Positions 8,411-18,173 are shown, counted from the first letter of the stretch. The stretch: DNA of 44,907 nucleotides from Burkholderiaceae bacterium (GCA_019751755.1 JAIENA010000065.1:1-44907); one strand, 5' to 3'. Notes: generated by a model not told the origin, from the sequence alone. Numbers and translations are program-made.

Positions 8411-9464
8411 CTGGCTCACTGACCCTGCGGCGCCCGCCGTGTTGATCACCGTTGCGAAAGTGGAGGGCTCCGGCCCGCGCGAAACCGGTGCCAAGATGCT
8501 CATCACCGCCGACGCTGAATGTGACACCATCGGCGGCGGCCACCTGGAAATGCGCGCCATCGATATCGCGCGCGACATGGTGCGCCAGCACAGTGGTCCG
8601 GCCGTCCGCTATGAACGCTTTGCGTTGGGGCCCAGCCTGGGACAGTGCTGCGGCGGCGTGGTGTATCTGCTGTTTGAGAAAATCGATGCGCGCCTGGCGC
8701 CCGTCATGGACCAGTTGCGCAAGCGCCTGCGCGAAGACAGCTGGCGCCTGACGGCACTCGATGGCCCGGCCGCTTGCGCGCTGTTTGATGCGCAAGGCCA
8801 GCCGCTGACCGTGTCTGAATTCGGCGCGCCCAAGTTCGATAGCAAGCAGGCCGCCCATTTGATGACCGATGACGCGGGCCGCCGCTGGCTGGTCGATCCG
8901 GTACTGGCGCCGCGCGCGCACCTGACCCTGTTTGGCGCCGGCCATGTCGGCGCCGCCATCGTGCGCGCACTGGCGCACTTGCCGTGCACCGTCACCTGGG
9001 TCGATGAGCGCGAAGACATGTTCCCGGACGCGGCCGAGATTCCGGCCAATGTCGTGGTGGAAGCATCGGAGGTACCGGAAATGTGCGTGGCCGATGCGCC
9101 GGCCCATGCCAGCTACCTGGTGATGACGCACAACCACGCGCTGGACCAGCGCCTGACGGAAACCATCATGCGCCGCGACGATGTCTACTGGTTCGGCCTG
9201 ATCGGCTCGAAAACCAAACGCATGCAGTTTGAACACCGCCTGCAAGCCAAAGGCTTTGATCAGGGCCGGATCGATGCGATGGTGTGCCCGATCGGCATTG
9301 CCGGCATCACCAATAAAGCGCCGGCCGTGATTGCCGCCTCGGTCGTGGCGCAATTGCTGGGCGTGTGGGAGCAGCAGGAAATGGAACGCCTGCCGCGCAA
9401 GCTGTCGCAAACCATGACGATGTTGCGCGCGGCCGGTGATGGTGGATTACGCGCTGCGCGCTAA
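8403..9464 (+). CDS. xdhC: Xanthine dehydrogenase accessory protein XdhC
   Basis: XdhC binds molybdenum cofactor, promotes its sulfuration and hands it to xanthine dehydrogenase. The start chosen is the ATG at 8403 (MTDWLTDPAAPAVLITVAKV), which overlaps the remnant xdhB end; an in-frame ATG 30 bp upstream is less likely. The 353-residue protein has an N-terminal XdhC/CoxI domain with GSGPRETGAKM and GGGHLEMRA and a cysteine pair in LGQCCGG. A C-terminal Rossmann domain begins LTLFGAGHVGAAIVRAL. The gene looks intact, although its two client genes appear deleted just upstream. Confidence 0.93.
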   Translation: MTDWLTDPAAPAVLITVAKVEGSGPRETGAKMLITADAECDTIGGGHLEMRAIDIARDMVRQHSGPAVRYERFALGPSLGQCCGGVVYLLFEKIDARLAPVMDQLRKRLREDSWRLTALDGPAACALFDAQGQPLTVSEFGAPKFDSKQAAHLMTDDAGRRWLVDPVLAPRAHLTLFGAGHVGAAIVRALAHLPCTVTWVDEREDMFPDAAEIPANVVVEASEVPEMCVADAPAHASYLVMTHNHALDQRLTETIMRRDDVYWFGLIGSKTKRMQFEHRLQAKGFDQGRIDAMVCPIGIAGITNKAPAVIAASVVAQLLGVWEQQEMERLPRKLSQTMTMLRAAGDGGLRAAR

Positions 9465-9470
9465 TCCACC
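9441..9470 (+). other. Hairpin over the xdhC stop codon
   Basis: Arms GGTGGATTA (9441-9449) and TAATCCACC (9462-9470) form a perfect 9-bp stem, with a further GCGC/GCGC pairing inside the loop. The xdhC stop codon lies in the second arm. It is not followed by a T run. It may protect or separate the xdhC part of the message from guaD, which starts 43 bp downstream. Confidence 0.45.
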
Positions 9471-9512
9471 AATGCGTGCATCCCCGCAGCATCAGCACAG
9501 AGGAGCCGTCCC

Positions 9513-10835
9513 ATGCCAGCGACCACCCAAGCCTTCCGCGCCAGCCTGCTGCACTTCAGCGCCGACCCGGCCTTCGCCCAAGATGCCCACCACTGGCACG
9601 CAGACGGCCTGCTGATCATCGACAACGGCAAAGTGACAGCGGCCGGTGACTACGCCACCCTGCACGCGACCCTGCCACCCGGGACAACCGTCACCGACTA
9701 TCGCGGCAAACTGATCACCCCCGGCTTTATCGACACCCACGTCCACTACCCGCAAACCGACATGATCGCCTCGCCCGCCCCGGGTTTGCTGCCATGGCTC
9801 GATCAATTCACATTCCCCACCGAACGCCGCTTCGACGACCCGGCCCATGCCGCGGCCACGGCGACCTTCTTCCTTGATGAACTGCTGCGCAACGGCACCA
9901 CCACGGCACTGGTGTACTGCACTGTGCACCCGCAATCGGTCGACGCGTTTTTCGACGCCAGCAGCCGGCGCGGCGTGCGCATGGTGGCCGGCAAAGTCTT
10001 GATGGACCGCCATTGCCCGGACTTTTTGCGCGATAGCGCCGAGTCAGGCGGGCGTGACAGCGAAGACTTGATTCGCCGCTGGCACGGCAAGGAGCGCCAG
10101 TTGTATGCCCTGACACCGCGCTTTGCGCCCACCTCCACCGAGGCCCAGTTGCAGGTGACGGGCGAACTGGCGCGCGCCTATCCCGACGTGTATATCCAGT
10201 CCCACGTCGCGGAAAACCAGGACGAGTGTCGCTGGGCGATGGATCTGTTCCCCGGCGCGCGCAGCTATCTCGACGTGTACGACCGTTACGGCTTGCTGCG
10301 TCCGCGCGCCGTCTATGGCCACTGCATCTGGCTTGATCAACACGATCGGGCGCGCATGGCGGCCACTGGCGCCGCCGCCGCCGTGTGCCCGACCTCGAAC
10401 CTGTTTCTCGGCAGCGGCCTGTTTGATTTTCGCGCCGCCGACCACGCCGGCATGCTGCTGTCGCTGGCAACCGACGTCGGCGCCGGCACCTCGTTCTCGC
10501 TGTTGCAAACGATGAATGAAGCCTATAAAGTAGCGCGCTTACAGGGCAGCTACCTGCCGGCCCTGCGCATGTTTTACCTTGCCACCCTGGGGGCGGCCCG
10601 CAGCCTGCAACTGCAAGGCACGATCGGCCATTTCGCCGCCGGCGTGGAAGCGGACTTTATCGTGCTCGACCCCAAGGCGACGCCGTTGCTGGCGCGCCGC
10701 ACCGCCCATTGCAACAGCCTGGAGGAATTGCTGTTCGCGCTGGCGCTGCTGGGCGACGACCGGGCGGTGGCCGCGAGCTATGCGCAGGGGCGATTGGTGC
10801 ATGAGCGCGTGTCGGAGGCTGCCCCTGAACCATAA
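9513..10835 (+). CDS. guaD: Guanine deaminase
   Basis: Zinc amidohydrolase that converts guanine to xanthine and ammonia in the cytoplasm. The 440 residues match the family. Visible motifs are the metal-binding GFIDTHVHYPQTD near residue 75, the substrate loop LPWLDQFTFPTERRF near residue 95, TPRFAPTSTEAQL near residue 205, QSHVAEN near residue 230, YGHCIWLD near residue 270 and SLATDVGAGTSFS near residue 325. An AGAGGAG ribosome binding site precedes the ATG. The product xanthine would normally feed xanthine dehydrogenase, whose genes are missing at this locus. Confidence 0.96.
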   Translation: MPATTQAFRASLLHFSADPAFAQDAHHWHADGLLIIDNGKVTAAGDYATLHATLPPGTTVTDYRGKLITPGFIDTHVHYPQTDMIASPAPGLLPWLDQFTFPTERRFDDPAHAAATATFFLDELLRNGTTTALVYCTVHPQSVDAFFDASSRRGVRMVAGKVLMDRHCPDFLRDSAESGGRDSEDLIRRWHGKERQLYALTPRFAPTSTEAQLQVTGELARAYPDVYIQSHVAENQDECRWAMDLFPGARSYLDVYDRYGLLRPRAVYGHCIWLDQHDRARMAATGAAAAVCPTSNLFLGSGLFDFRAADHAGMLLSLATDVGAGTSFSLLQTMNEAYKVARLQGSYLPALRMFYLATLGAARSLQLQGTIGHFAAGVEADFIVLDPKATPLLARRTAHCNSLEELLFALALLGDDRAVAASYAQGRLVHERVSEAAPEP

Positions 10836-10851
10836 CCAGACAGGGCACTCC

Positions 10852-12330
10852 ATGCACAAGACTCTCCCGAAACTGTTGATCGCAGCGGCCGCCGTGGCGT
10901 CCACCTTCGCCGCCACCGTGCCCGCGCAAGCGGCTGGCAATGAATCCATCGTCAAGCGCCACTTCGCCTCGCTGGTGGCGGGCGGCCAGCCGAAGCTGGC
11001 GGAATTGACGATGTTCTTCACGATGATGCCGAAGGGCGGCGACCTGCACCACCACTATTCGGGCGCCATCTATGCGGAACAGTTCCTGGACTGGGTCGAC
11101 CGCGAAAAGTATTGTGTCAACAAAGCCACTTACCGGATTGAAATCGACGCCGCCCTCAACGCCGCCCAGCGTGCCCTGGCGAGCAAGGACCGCAGCTGCC
11201 TGACCGGCGCCGATGTCCTGCTGGACAATACGGTGCTGGCGGAAGTGCTGCAGCGCTGGGCCACCAAGGATTTTTATAACCACAGCGGCCAGCAAACGCC
11301 GCCTGACCGCACCTTCTTCGATACCTTCCCGTATTTCGGCCCGGTGTCATCCACCAATACGGCCGATGGCCTGCGCACGCTGAAGCAGCGCGCCATCAAT
11401 GAAAACGTGGCCTACATTGAAACCGTGTTCGAGATCGCGCCGCTGGCGCAGTACGCGGACTTCGACCAGGCGGTGCTGGCGCCGGGCGCCAACTTGCACA
11501 CGCACTTCGAGTCGCTGATGACGGCGCTCGACAAGGACGCCGGCTGGAATGGCTGGCTCGCGGCCTACGACGCCAACGTCAACACCGCCAGCGCCGGCAT
11601 CGACGATGCCCAGTTCACCATGCGCTACCAGCCCTTCGTGCTGCGCTTCCTGTCGCCGTCGCAAGTGTTTTCCGGCATGGTGTCCGCGTTCAAGCTGGCG
11701 CGCCAGAACCCGAAAATCGTTGGCGTCAATATCGTCGGCCAGGAAAGCACCCATGTCTCGATGCGCGATTACACCTTGCATATGCAGATGTTCGGCTTCC
11801 TGAAAAAGAAATTCCCGCAGGTGAACCTGTCGCTGCACGCGGGTGAGCTGGCGCTGGGCATGGTGCCGCCGGAAGGCTTGCAGTCGCACATCGCCGAAGC
11901 CGTGCATACGGCGGGCGCGGGCCGCATCGGCCACGGCATGGACATCGCCCATGAACGCCAGGCGCCGGCCTTGCTGAAAGCCATGCGCGACAAGAACATC
12001 CCGGTCGAAGTCAACTTGACCAGCAATGAATTCATCCTGGGTATCAAGGGCGCGCAGCACCCCGTTACCTTGTATCGCCAATATGGCGTGCCATTTATTT
12101 TGTCTACCGATGATGCGGGCGTATCGCGCAATAACTTATCGAATGAATATGTGTTGTTCGCCAGTCGCTACAAAACCGATTACGCTGAAGTTAAGAAACT
12201 GTCATATGACAGTATCCGCTATGCGTTCCTGGCCAACGGCGATAAACAGCGCCTGCTGAAATCGCTGGACGCGCGCTTCGCGCAATTCGAAGCGGATGTT
12301 GTTGCGGCGCTGCAGTCGGCAAAAAAATAA
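10852..12330 (+). CDS. Exported adenosine deaminase (ADGF/ADA2-like)
   Basis: A 492-residue adenosine deaminase-family hydrolase with a clear Sec signal peptide (cleavage near VPAQAA, residues 27-28), so it acts in the periplasm or outside. The metal site is visible: GGDLHHHYSGA (H66, H68), SLHAGELALG (His and catalytic Glu), GRIGHGMDIAH and LSTDDAGVS. Compared with cytoplasmic Add it has an extra stretch after the first motif containing Cys88 and Cys116, reminiscent of the inserted, disulfide-bearing region of ADA2/CECR1 growth-factor deaminases; that comparison is inference. The start is the ATG at 10852; a longer upstream reading overlaps guaD and lacks a signal peptide. It follows guaD by 16 bp. 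Confidence 0.88.
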   Translation: MHKTLPKLLIAAAAVASTFAATVPAQAAGNESIVKRHFASLVAGGQPKLAELTMFFTMMPKGGDLHHHYSGAIYAEQFLDWVDREKYCVNKATYRIEIDAALNAAQRALASKDRSCLTGADVLLDNTVLAEVLQRWATKDFYNHSGQQTPPDRTFFDTFPYFGPVSSTNTADGLRTLKQRAINENVAYIETVFEIAPLAQYADFDQAVLAPGANLHTHFESLMTALDKDAGWNGWLAAYDANVNTASAGIDDAQFTMRYQPFVLRFLSPSQVFSGMVSAFKLARQNPKIVGVNIVGQESTHVSMRDYTLHMQMFGFLKKKFPQVNLSLHAGELALGMVPPEGLQSHIAEAVHTAGAGRIGHGMDIAHERQAPALLKAMRDKNIPVEVNLTSNEFILGIKGAQHPVTLYRQYGVPFILSTDDAGVSRNNLSNEYVLFASRYKTDYAEVKKLSYDSIRYAFLANGDKQRLLKSLDARFAQFEADVVAALQSAKK

Positions 12331-12837
12331 GCGTTCATCCATGCGCCAGCGGCATGGCCGCTGGCATGATGCAATTCGTTCAATTGTGTGGCTGGCATGC
12401 TACAAGGGCATATTTTTTGTGCGATTAGTATGCATTTTCCACATGAATCCTATTCAAGTCCTCTTATAATCCCGCCTTAATCCCTCATTCCGGTCACGCT
12501 CGACCGACTAAAACCAGCGGATTTATATATTTAGCGTCTCAATTCGAGAAGAAAATCGAATTTGTCATGCATTTTTGCTTCGTGCATAGTGGATTGCAGT
12601 GCCGCAAAAATGCTCGTTTTGCAATAGGAATTCAAACAGCATTCAGAATTTTCTTGTGTGTCATGGTATTGAAACATTGCAAAGTTAGACTCATTCGTAG
12701 CTCAGCAGAATAAAGTACGGCGCCTCGGTCGCCGCACAACAAGTTTGCAGCAAAAGTAAAAGAGGAAGTACGGACGGCCGGCCAAATGGACGGCTGCCAG
12801 TGCTTTCATGAATATTTGTCTTTTTTGGGGTTATACA
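12331..12837 (+). promoter_or_regulatory. 507-bp upstream region and structured leader of the Oar-like receptor
   Basis: No gene is visible here. A GC hairpin with arms GCCAGCGGC and GCCGCTGGC (12345-12353, 12357-12365) follows the adenosine deaminase gene. A TATAAT -10-like box lies at 12465-12470, without a good -35. If used, it leaves a leader of about 360 nt. That leader contains two dyads: AATTCGA (12541-12547) with TCGAATT (12556-12562), and GCATTTTTGC (12569-12578) with GCAAAAATGC (12604-12613). The region is AT-rich compared with its neighbours. I recognise no known riboswitch class. Confidence 0.5.
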
Positions 12838-15800
12838 ATGATGAATCATCCACGGCTCCGGTTGACGCAGATAGCGCTCAGCCTGTCTATCGCGCTTGCG
12901 GCAGCACCGTCCTTCGCACAGAACACCACGTCGAACATCGGCGGCCGCATCGCCGGCGCCGATGGCAAGCCTGCGGCTGGCGCGACCGTGACGATCGTGC
13001 ACAACGAATCCGGTTCGGTCAGCAATGTGACGACCGACGCCGAAGGCCGTTACCTGGCGCGCGGCCTGCGCGTAGGCGGTCCTTACACGATCACCGTGAC
13101 GAAAAACGGTGTGACCGAGAAGCGTGAAGAGATCTACACGAATCTGGCCGAAACCGCGAACGTGGATGCAACGCTGGGTACCCCGGGCGTGCAGACCGTG
13201 ACGATCGCCGGCACCGCCGGTGGCCGTTCGGAAAAATTCTCGAAAACCACGATGGGTTCCGGCACCAGCGTGTCGGCGACCGAACTGGCGATCCAGGGTT
13301 CGATCAACCGTAACCTGCAAGACTATGCGCGTTCCGACCCACGTGTCTCGCAGACCGACAAAGAGCGCGGCGAAATGTCCGTGGCCGGCCAGAACAGCCG
13401 CTTCAACTCGCTGACCATTGACGGCGTGGCCGTCAGCGATACCTTCGGCCTGGAAGCCAACGGCTCCCCGACCGCGAAGCAGCCAATCTCGATTGAAGCG
13501 ATCCAGTCGGTGCAGGTGAACGTCGCCAACTACGACGTGACGCAAAAGGGCTACACGGGCGGCAACATCAACGCCGTGACCAAGTCCGGCACCAACAAGG
13601 TCAAAGGCAGCGTCTACTACGTCTTCCGTAACGACAGCCTGGCTGGCGACCGCTTTAATGCCACCAACGGCACGTATGCAGCACCAGCGCCATTCAAGGA
13701 AACCACCAAGGGCTTCACGCTGGGTGCGCCGCTGATCAAGGACAAGCTGTTCATCTTCGCCAACTACGAAAAACTGCAATCGACCCGTACCGCGCCAGCA
13801 TTTGGCCCGATCGGTAGCGAGAAAACCAACGTTGGCGTCACCAGCAGCGCGATTGCCGCCGCGACCAAGATCGCCAAGGACCGCTACGGCCTCGATATCG
13901 GCTCCTCCGACGTGCCGAGCGGTACCGCATTGAACGTGACCGACAAGCTGGTCAAGCTGGACTGGAACGTCAACGACGACCACCGCGTGATGGTGCGTTA
14001 TGCGAAAACCGAGCAGGCTGACCCGATCTTCCCGCTGCTGAGCGCAACCGGCATTTCGCTCAATTCGACCTGGTATAGCCAGGAAAAAGCCATCGAAACC
14101 AAAGTCGCGCAGTGGACCGCCGACTGGAGCCCGACCTTCTCGACCGAATTGAAACTGTCGCAGCGCGACTATGATTCCGTGCCGCGCGTGAATGCGCAAA
14201 TGCCGCTGGTCGCACTGTCGTTCTCCGGCGCATTGCCAGCGGGCGCACCAGCAGGCTTGTCGACCGGTTCCCGTTTCATCAACTTCGGTACGGAAAACAG
14301 CCGCCAGCGCAACATCCTGGGTACCAAGACCGATGACGTTTACCTGGGCGCCAACTGGAGCCTGGGCGACCACGAAGTCAAGTTCGGTACCGACTACCAG
14401 AACAACAAGGTCTACAACGCCTTCCTGCAAAACGTCTACGGCAATTACCAGTTCAACTGCTCGAACAATCTGCAGTACAACACGGTACCAGGCCTGTCGC
14501 CGACCGCCACCAACTTCAACTGCGCGACGGCGACCAACGCCCAGGTGGAAGCTGCCGTGCTGGAAAACTTCAGCCGCGGCCGTCCGAACCAGTACCAGAC
14601 CCAGATCGCCAATGCTGGCTTCACGATGGAAGACGCCGTTGCCAAGTTCAGCATGAAGAACACCGGTCTGTTCCTGCAAGATACGTGGACCGTGAGCGAG
14701 CGTCTGACCCTGAACGGTGGCCTGCGCATCGACATGAATAGCATGGCTGATCGTCCACGCGCCAATGCCGTGGTGGCTGCGCCAACCCTGGCACGCACCG
14801 CGCAATATGGCCGCCAGACCGGTGGTTTTGGCATGGATAACACCAACACCTTCGATGGCCAGAAACTGTGGCAGCCACGTGTAGGCTTTAACTACCAGTT
14901 CGACAGCTCGCGTCCAATGCAATTGCGCGGCGGCGCAGGCCTGTTCCAGGGTGCTGCGGCAACCGTGTGGGTATCGAATGCCTTCTCCAACCCAGGCGTC
15001 GTAACGAAAACCGTGGGCTGTGGCGTGTCGCCATTCGGCGCTTGCGCTACGGGTGACAACTTCTTCACCCCGGACATCACCAAGCAGCCAGTCATCGCTG
15101 GTGTCACCCCGGCTGCCAACGTCGATATCCTGGCACCTGGCCTGCGCCAACCATCGGTATGGAAAGCCAACATCGCGTTTGACCATGAGTTGCCATGGTA
15201 TGGCATGGTGTTCGCTGCGGAATTCTTGAAGCTCGACGTCAAGGATGGTATCTACTACCAGAACTTGAATATCGGCGAAGCGACCAAGACCGGTACCGAC
15301 GGCCGCCAGCTGTTCTACACGGAACAACTGTATAACACTGCTTGCTGGAGCGGCACCGCGTCCGCGCTGAGCACCGGCGCTTGCGCCGGCCAGCGTTCGC
15401 GTTCGGGTTCGAACGCCGCCTTCAACAACGTGCTGCTGGCGCAGAAAACCAGCAAGGGCGGTTCCAACCTGATGACCCTGTCGCTGTCGCGTCCTTTGAC
15501 GGCAGGCTTGGGCTGGTCCGTGGCGTACACCTACACGGAAGCCAAGGAAGTGTCGCCACTGACGTCGTCGACCTCGAACTCGAACTGGTCTGGTCGTTCG
15601 GTATTCAACCCGAACGAAGAAGTCAGCGCGAACTCCAGCTATCTGGTGAAAGACCGTATCAACGCGGTGGTCAACTTCCAGAAGAAGTTCTTCGGCACGT
15701 ATAACACCCGCATCGGCATGTTCTATGAAGGCCGTTCCGGCAAGCCATACAGCTGGACTGTCAACAATGACTTGAACGGCGACGGCCTGGCGGGTAACGA

Positions 15801-16272
15801 CCTGATGTACATCCCATCGGCGCCAGGTTCGGGCGAAGTGATCTTCCGTGGCGATACCGCGACCAATCACGCCAACGAAGACAAGTTCTGGAATGTTGTT
15901 AACCAGAACGGCGTGTTGAAGCGTTCGGCTGGCAAGGTTGTTGATCGCAACAGCGATTTCGCACCATGGACCAACAGCTTTGACGTGCGCGTTTCCCAGG
16001 AAATCCCAAGCTTCTTCAACGGTCACAAAGCCACCTTCACGTTCGATATCTTCAACGTGGGCAACCTGCTCAACAAGAAGTGGGGCCGTATCAACGAAGT
16101 GGGCTTCCAGTCCGCTGGTGCGCAAGCACGTAGCTTCGTCGATTACGTTGGTCTGGACGCCAACGGCAAGTACATCTACCAGGTTCGCGACAAAGTCGAA
16201 GACATGGATGTGCGCCAGGCGAAAGGCGAATCGCAGTGGGCCATCCAGGCGACGCTGAAGTACGAGTTCTAA
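12838..16272 (+). CDS. Oar-like TonB-dependent receptor with carboxypeptidase-regulatory domain
   Basis: Large outer-membrane receptor of 1144 residues. It starts MMNHPRLRLTQ with a signal peptide ending near AAAPSFAQ. A carboxypeptidase-regulatory-like beta domain follows (about residues 28-110; contains GGRIAGADGKPAAGATVTIV and TTDAEGRYLARGL). Next come a plug-like segment (about 115-270, with LTIDGVAVSDTFG and GGNINAVTKSGTN) and a long beta-barrel ending in ATLKYEF, whose final Phe is typical of outer-membrane barrels. This layout is that of Oar/OmpA-related TonB receptors. Codon choice is rich in CGT, GGT and AAC, suggesting high expression. The substrate is unknown; it lies between an exported deaminase and exported nucleases. 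Confidence 0.9.
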   Translation: MMNHPRLRLTQIALSLSIALAAAPSFAQNTTSNIGGRIAGADGKPAAGATVTIVHNESGSVSNVTTDAEGRYLARGLRVGGPYTITVTKNGVTEKREEIYTNLAETANVDATLGTPGVQTVTIAGTAGGRSEKFSKTTMGSGTSVSATELAIQGSINRNLQDYARSDPRVSQTDKERGEMSVAGQNSRFNSLTIDGVAVSDTFGLEANGSPTAKQPISIEAIQSVQVNVANYDVTQKGYTGGNINAVTKSGTNKVKGSVYYVFRNDSLAGDRFNATNGTYAAPAPFKETTKGFTLGAPLIKDKLFIFANYEKLQSTRTAPAFGPIGSEKTNVGVTSSAIAAATKIAKDRYGLDIGSSDVPSGTALNVTDKLVKLDWNVNDDHRVMVRYAKTEQADPIFPLLSATGISLNSTWYSQEKAIETKVAQWTADWSPTFSTELKLSQRDYDSVPRVNAQMPLVALSFSGALPAGAPAGLSTGSRFINFGTENSRQRNILGTKTDDVYLGANWSLGDHEVKFGTDYQNNKVYNAFLQNVYGNYQFNCSNNLQYNTVPGLSPTATNFNCATATNAQVEAAVLENFSRGRPNQYQTQIANAGFTMEDAVAKFSMKNTGLFLQDTWTVSERLTLNGGLRIDMNSMADRPRANAVVAAPTLARTAQYGRQTGGFGMDNTNTFDGQKLWQPRVGFNYQFDSSRPMQLRGGAGLFQGAAATVWVSNAFSNPGVVTKTVGCGVSPFGACATGDNFFTPDITKQPVIAGVTPAANVDILAPGLRQPSVWKANIAFDHELPWYGMVFAAEFLKLDVKDGIYYQNLNIGEATKTGTDGRQLFYTEQLYNTACWSGTASALSTGACAGQRSRSGSNAAFNNVLLAQKTSKGGSNLMTLSLSRPLTAGLGWSVAYTYTEAKEVSPLTSSTSNSNWSGRSVFNPNEEVSANSSYLVKDRINAVVNFQKKFFGTYNTRIGMFYEGRSGKPYSWTVNNDLNGDGLAGNDLMYIPSAPGSGEVIFRGDTATNHANEDKFWNVVNQNGVLKRSAGKVVDRNSDFAPWTNSFDVRVSQEIPSFFNGHKATFTFDIFNVGNLLNKKWGRINEVGFQSAGAQARSFVDYVGLDANGKYIYQVRDKVEDMDVRQAKGESQWAIQATLKYEF

Positions 16273-16298
16273 GCACGCGTTCTTTGCGTTAGCCTCGT

Positions 16299-16334
16299 AA
16301 AGACGGCCGGTGGCGACACCGGCCGTCTTTTTTT
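16299..16334 (+). terminator. Intrinsic terminator of the Oar-like receptor gene
   Basis: A perfect 14-bp stem (AAAGACGGCCGGTG and CACCGGCCGTCTTT, loop GCGA) runs into a T tract at 16328-16334, 27 bp after the receptor stop. This is a textbook intrinsic terminator on the plus strand. Confidence 0.95.
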
Positions 16335-16421
16335 GTAACGCACCGTGTCTTCGGTGCGGCGGTGCGCCGGACCGCATAATCCGGGCGCTACAATAACGCC
16401 ACCTGTTCCAGAGCTCCCGCA

Positions 16422-18149
16422 ATGACCCCACCATCGATATTTCGCGCCAGCAAGTTGCTGACGCCATTCTTGACCACGCTGCTGGTCGCCTCGCTGTCCG
16501 GTTGCGCGCTGCTAACGCCGCGTGACCCCGCGATTGCCACCATCAACTTCGCCACGCTGAACGATTTCCACGGCCACCTGGAAGCCAGCAAGATCACTTA
16601 TACCGATGCCGACGGCAGGGAGCGCACCGTCACGGCCGGCGGCATCGCCACCATCGCCGGCGCGCTCAATACCTGGCGCCGCGAAGACCCAGAGTTGCTG
16701 CTGGTGGCGGCCGGCGATCTGGTGGGCGCCAGCCCGGCGCTGTCGCTGATGTGGGCCGATGAACCCACGCTGGCGGCGATGGACCGGCTGGGTTTGCGCG
16801 CCAGTTCGGTTGGCAACCATGAATTCGATGCCGGACGGGTGGAATTGCTGCGCCAGCAAAAGGGCGGTTGCGTTTCGCCCCGGCCGGACAAGGCCTGCCG
16901 TTTTGACGGCCCTTGGGCGGGGGCGAAATTCCAGTACCTGGCCGCCAATGTGTTCGACATGGTCACCAATAAACCGTTCCTGCCGGCCTACCGCATCGAA
17001 GAGGTGCGCGGCGTCAAAGTGGCCCTGATCGGCGCCGTGCTGCGCGATACCACCGCCAGCGTGCTGGCGTCCGGCGTGGCGGGTCTGAACTTTGCCGATG
17101 AGGCGCAATCGATTAACCGCGTCCTGCCCGAGTTGCGCGCGCAGGGCGTGCATGCTTACGTGGTGTTGATCCATGAAGGCGGACGCACGCAGTCCTCACC
17201 GCAACAGCCCGATTGCTCGGACTTGAAGGGGCCGATTGTCGATGTGGTGAAAAAACTCGACCCCGCGATCCGCGTGGTCATCAGCGGCCATTCACACAAG
17301 GGCTACCTGTGCCGGGTTGATGGCCGTCTCGTGACGCAGGCGGAAATGGGCGGCCATGTGATGTCGCGCATCGCCATCGATATCGACCGCGCCAGCGGCA
17401 AGGTGGTGGCTGAACGGGCCAGCAATGTGGTGCTGGAGCAGGGCGTGTTCACGCCCGATGCCGCGATGGACGGCTTCCTGCAAACCGTGCGCACGCGCAG
17501 CGGCGAGGCGCTGGTGCGCCCGGTGGGGCGGCTGGCGGTGGACTCGCTGGAGCGCATCGTAGATGAAGATGTCGATGAAACCGCGCTGGGCGACCTGATT
17601 GCCGATTCGATGTTGTACGGCGCCCGTTCCTATGGTGCGCAAATCGCCTTCATGAATCGGGGCGGCATCCGCACCTCGCTGCGCACCGGCGCCGGCAATG
17701 TGGCGAACCTGGGGCATTTGCAGACTGTGCTGCCGTTTGGGAATATGCTCGAAGTGGTCAACATGACGGGCGCGCAAATCTACGCTGTGCTGGAAGAACA
17801 GTTCATCGCCGGACGCCACCTCACGCGCGGCTTGCTGCAGGTGTCAAACGGCTTTAGTTATCAATGGAACCCGGCGCGCCCGGAAGGCATGCGCATCGTT
17901 GACAAGAGCGTGCTGCTGCATGGCGTGCAAATCGAGAAGGATAGTAGCTACCGGGTCGCGATTCACCACTTCCTGGCCGAAGGCGGCGATTTCTTCCCGA
18001 CGTTTACGCGTGCCACCAACGCTGCACCGACCAATATCCGCGACCTCGATGCGCTGGCCGAGTACATCATCAGCCGTGACCGCGCCGGCAAACCGGCCGG
18101 CGCCGCAACCCACGCGGGCCGCATTACGCGCGCTGGCCGCGCCAAATAA
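16422..18149 (+). CDS. Lipoprotein 5'-nucleotidase / metallophosphatase (UshA-like)
   Basis: A 575-residue protein with a lipobox SLSGC (Cys28, next residue Ala), so it is probably anchored to the outer membrane facing the periplasm. The N-terminal calcineurin-like phosphoesterase domain shows the metal motifs NDFHGHLEASK, GDLVGASPA, SVGNHEFDAG, VVLIHEGG and VISGHSHKG. The C-terminal 5'-nucleotidase domain (from about residue 360) contains AFMNRGGIRTSL and a substrate-stacking type segment VSNGFSYQWNP. The family removes phosphate from nucleoside monophosphates and splits some nucleotide sugars. It is the first gene of a run with the PLD-like and S1/P1 nuclease genes (24 bp, then overlap). 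Confidence 0.92.
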   Translation: MTPPSIFRASKLLTPFLTTLLVASLSGCALLTPRDPAIATINFATLNDFHGHLEASKITYTDADGRERTVTAGGIATIAGALNTWRREDPELLLVAAGDLVGASPALSLMWADEPTLAAMDRLGLRASSVGNHEFDAGRVELLRQQKGGCVSPRPDKACRFDGPWAGAKFQYLAANVFDMVTNKPFLPAYRIEEVRGVKVALIGAVLRDTTASVLASGVAGLNFADEAQSINRVLPELRAQGVHAYVVLIHEGGRTQSSPQQPDCSDLKGPIVDVVKKLDPAIRVVISGHSHKGYLCRVDGRLVTQAEMGGHVMSRIAIDIDRASGKVVAERASNVVLEQGVFTPDAAMDGFLQTVRTRSGEALVRPVGRLAVDSLERIVDEDVDETALGDLIADSMLYGARSYGAQIAFMNRGGIRTSLRTGAGNVANLGHLQTVLPFGNMLEVVNMTGAQIYAVLEEQFIAGRHLTRGLLQVSNGFSYQWNPARPEGMRIVDKSVLLHGVQIEKDSSYRVAIHHFLAEGGDFFPTFTRATNAAPTNIRDLDALAEYIISRDRAGKPAGAATHAGRITRAGRAK

Positions 18150-18173
18150 CATCAATCAACTGGAGTGCTGACC

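Noticed and set aside
12691-16467. 1258-codon open frame on the minus strand opposite the Oar-like receptor
   Set aside because: It mirrors the receptor gene, whose domains, signal peptide and terminator are clear. The translation is His/Arg/Val-rich with no domain, as expected for the antisense of a GC-rich gene.
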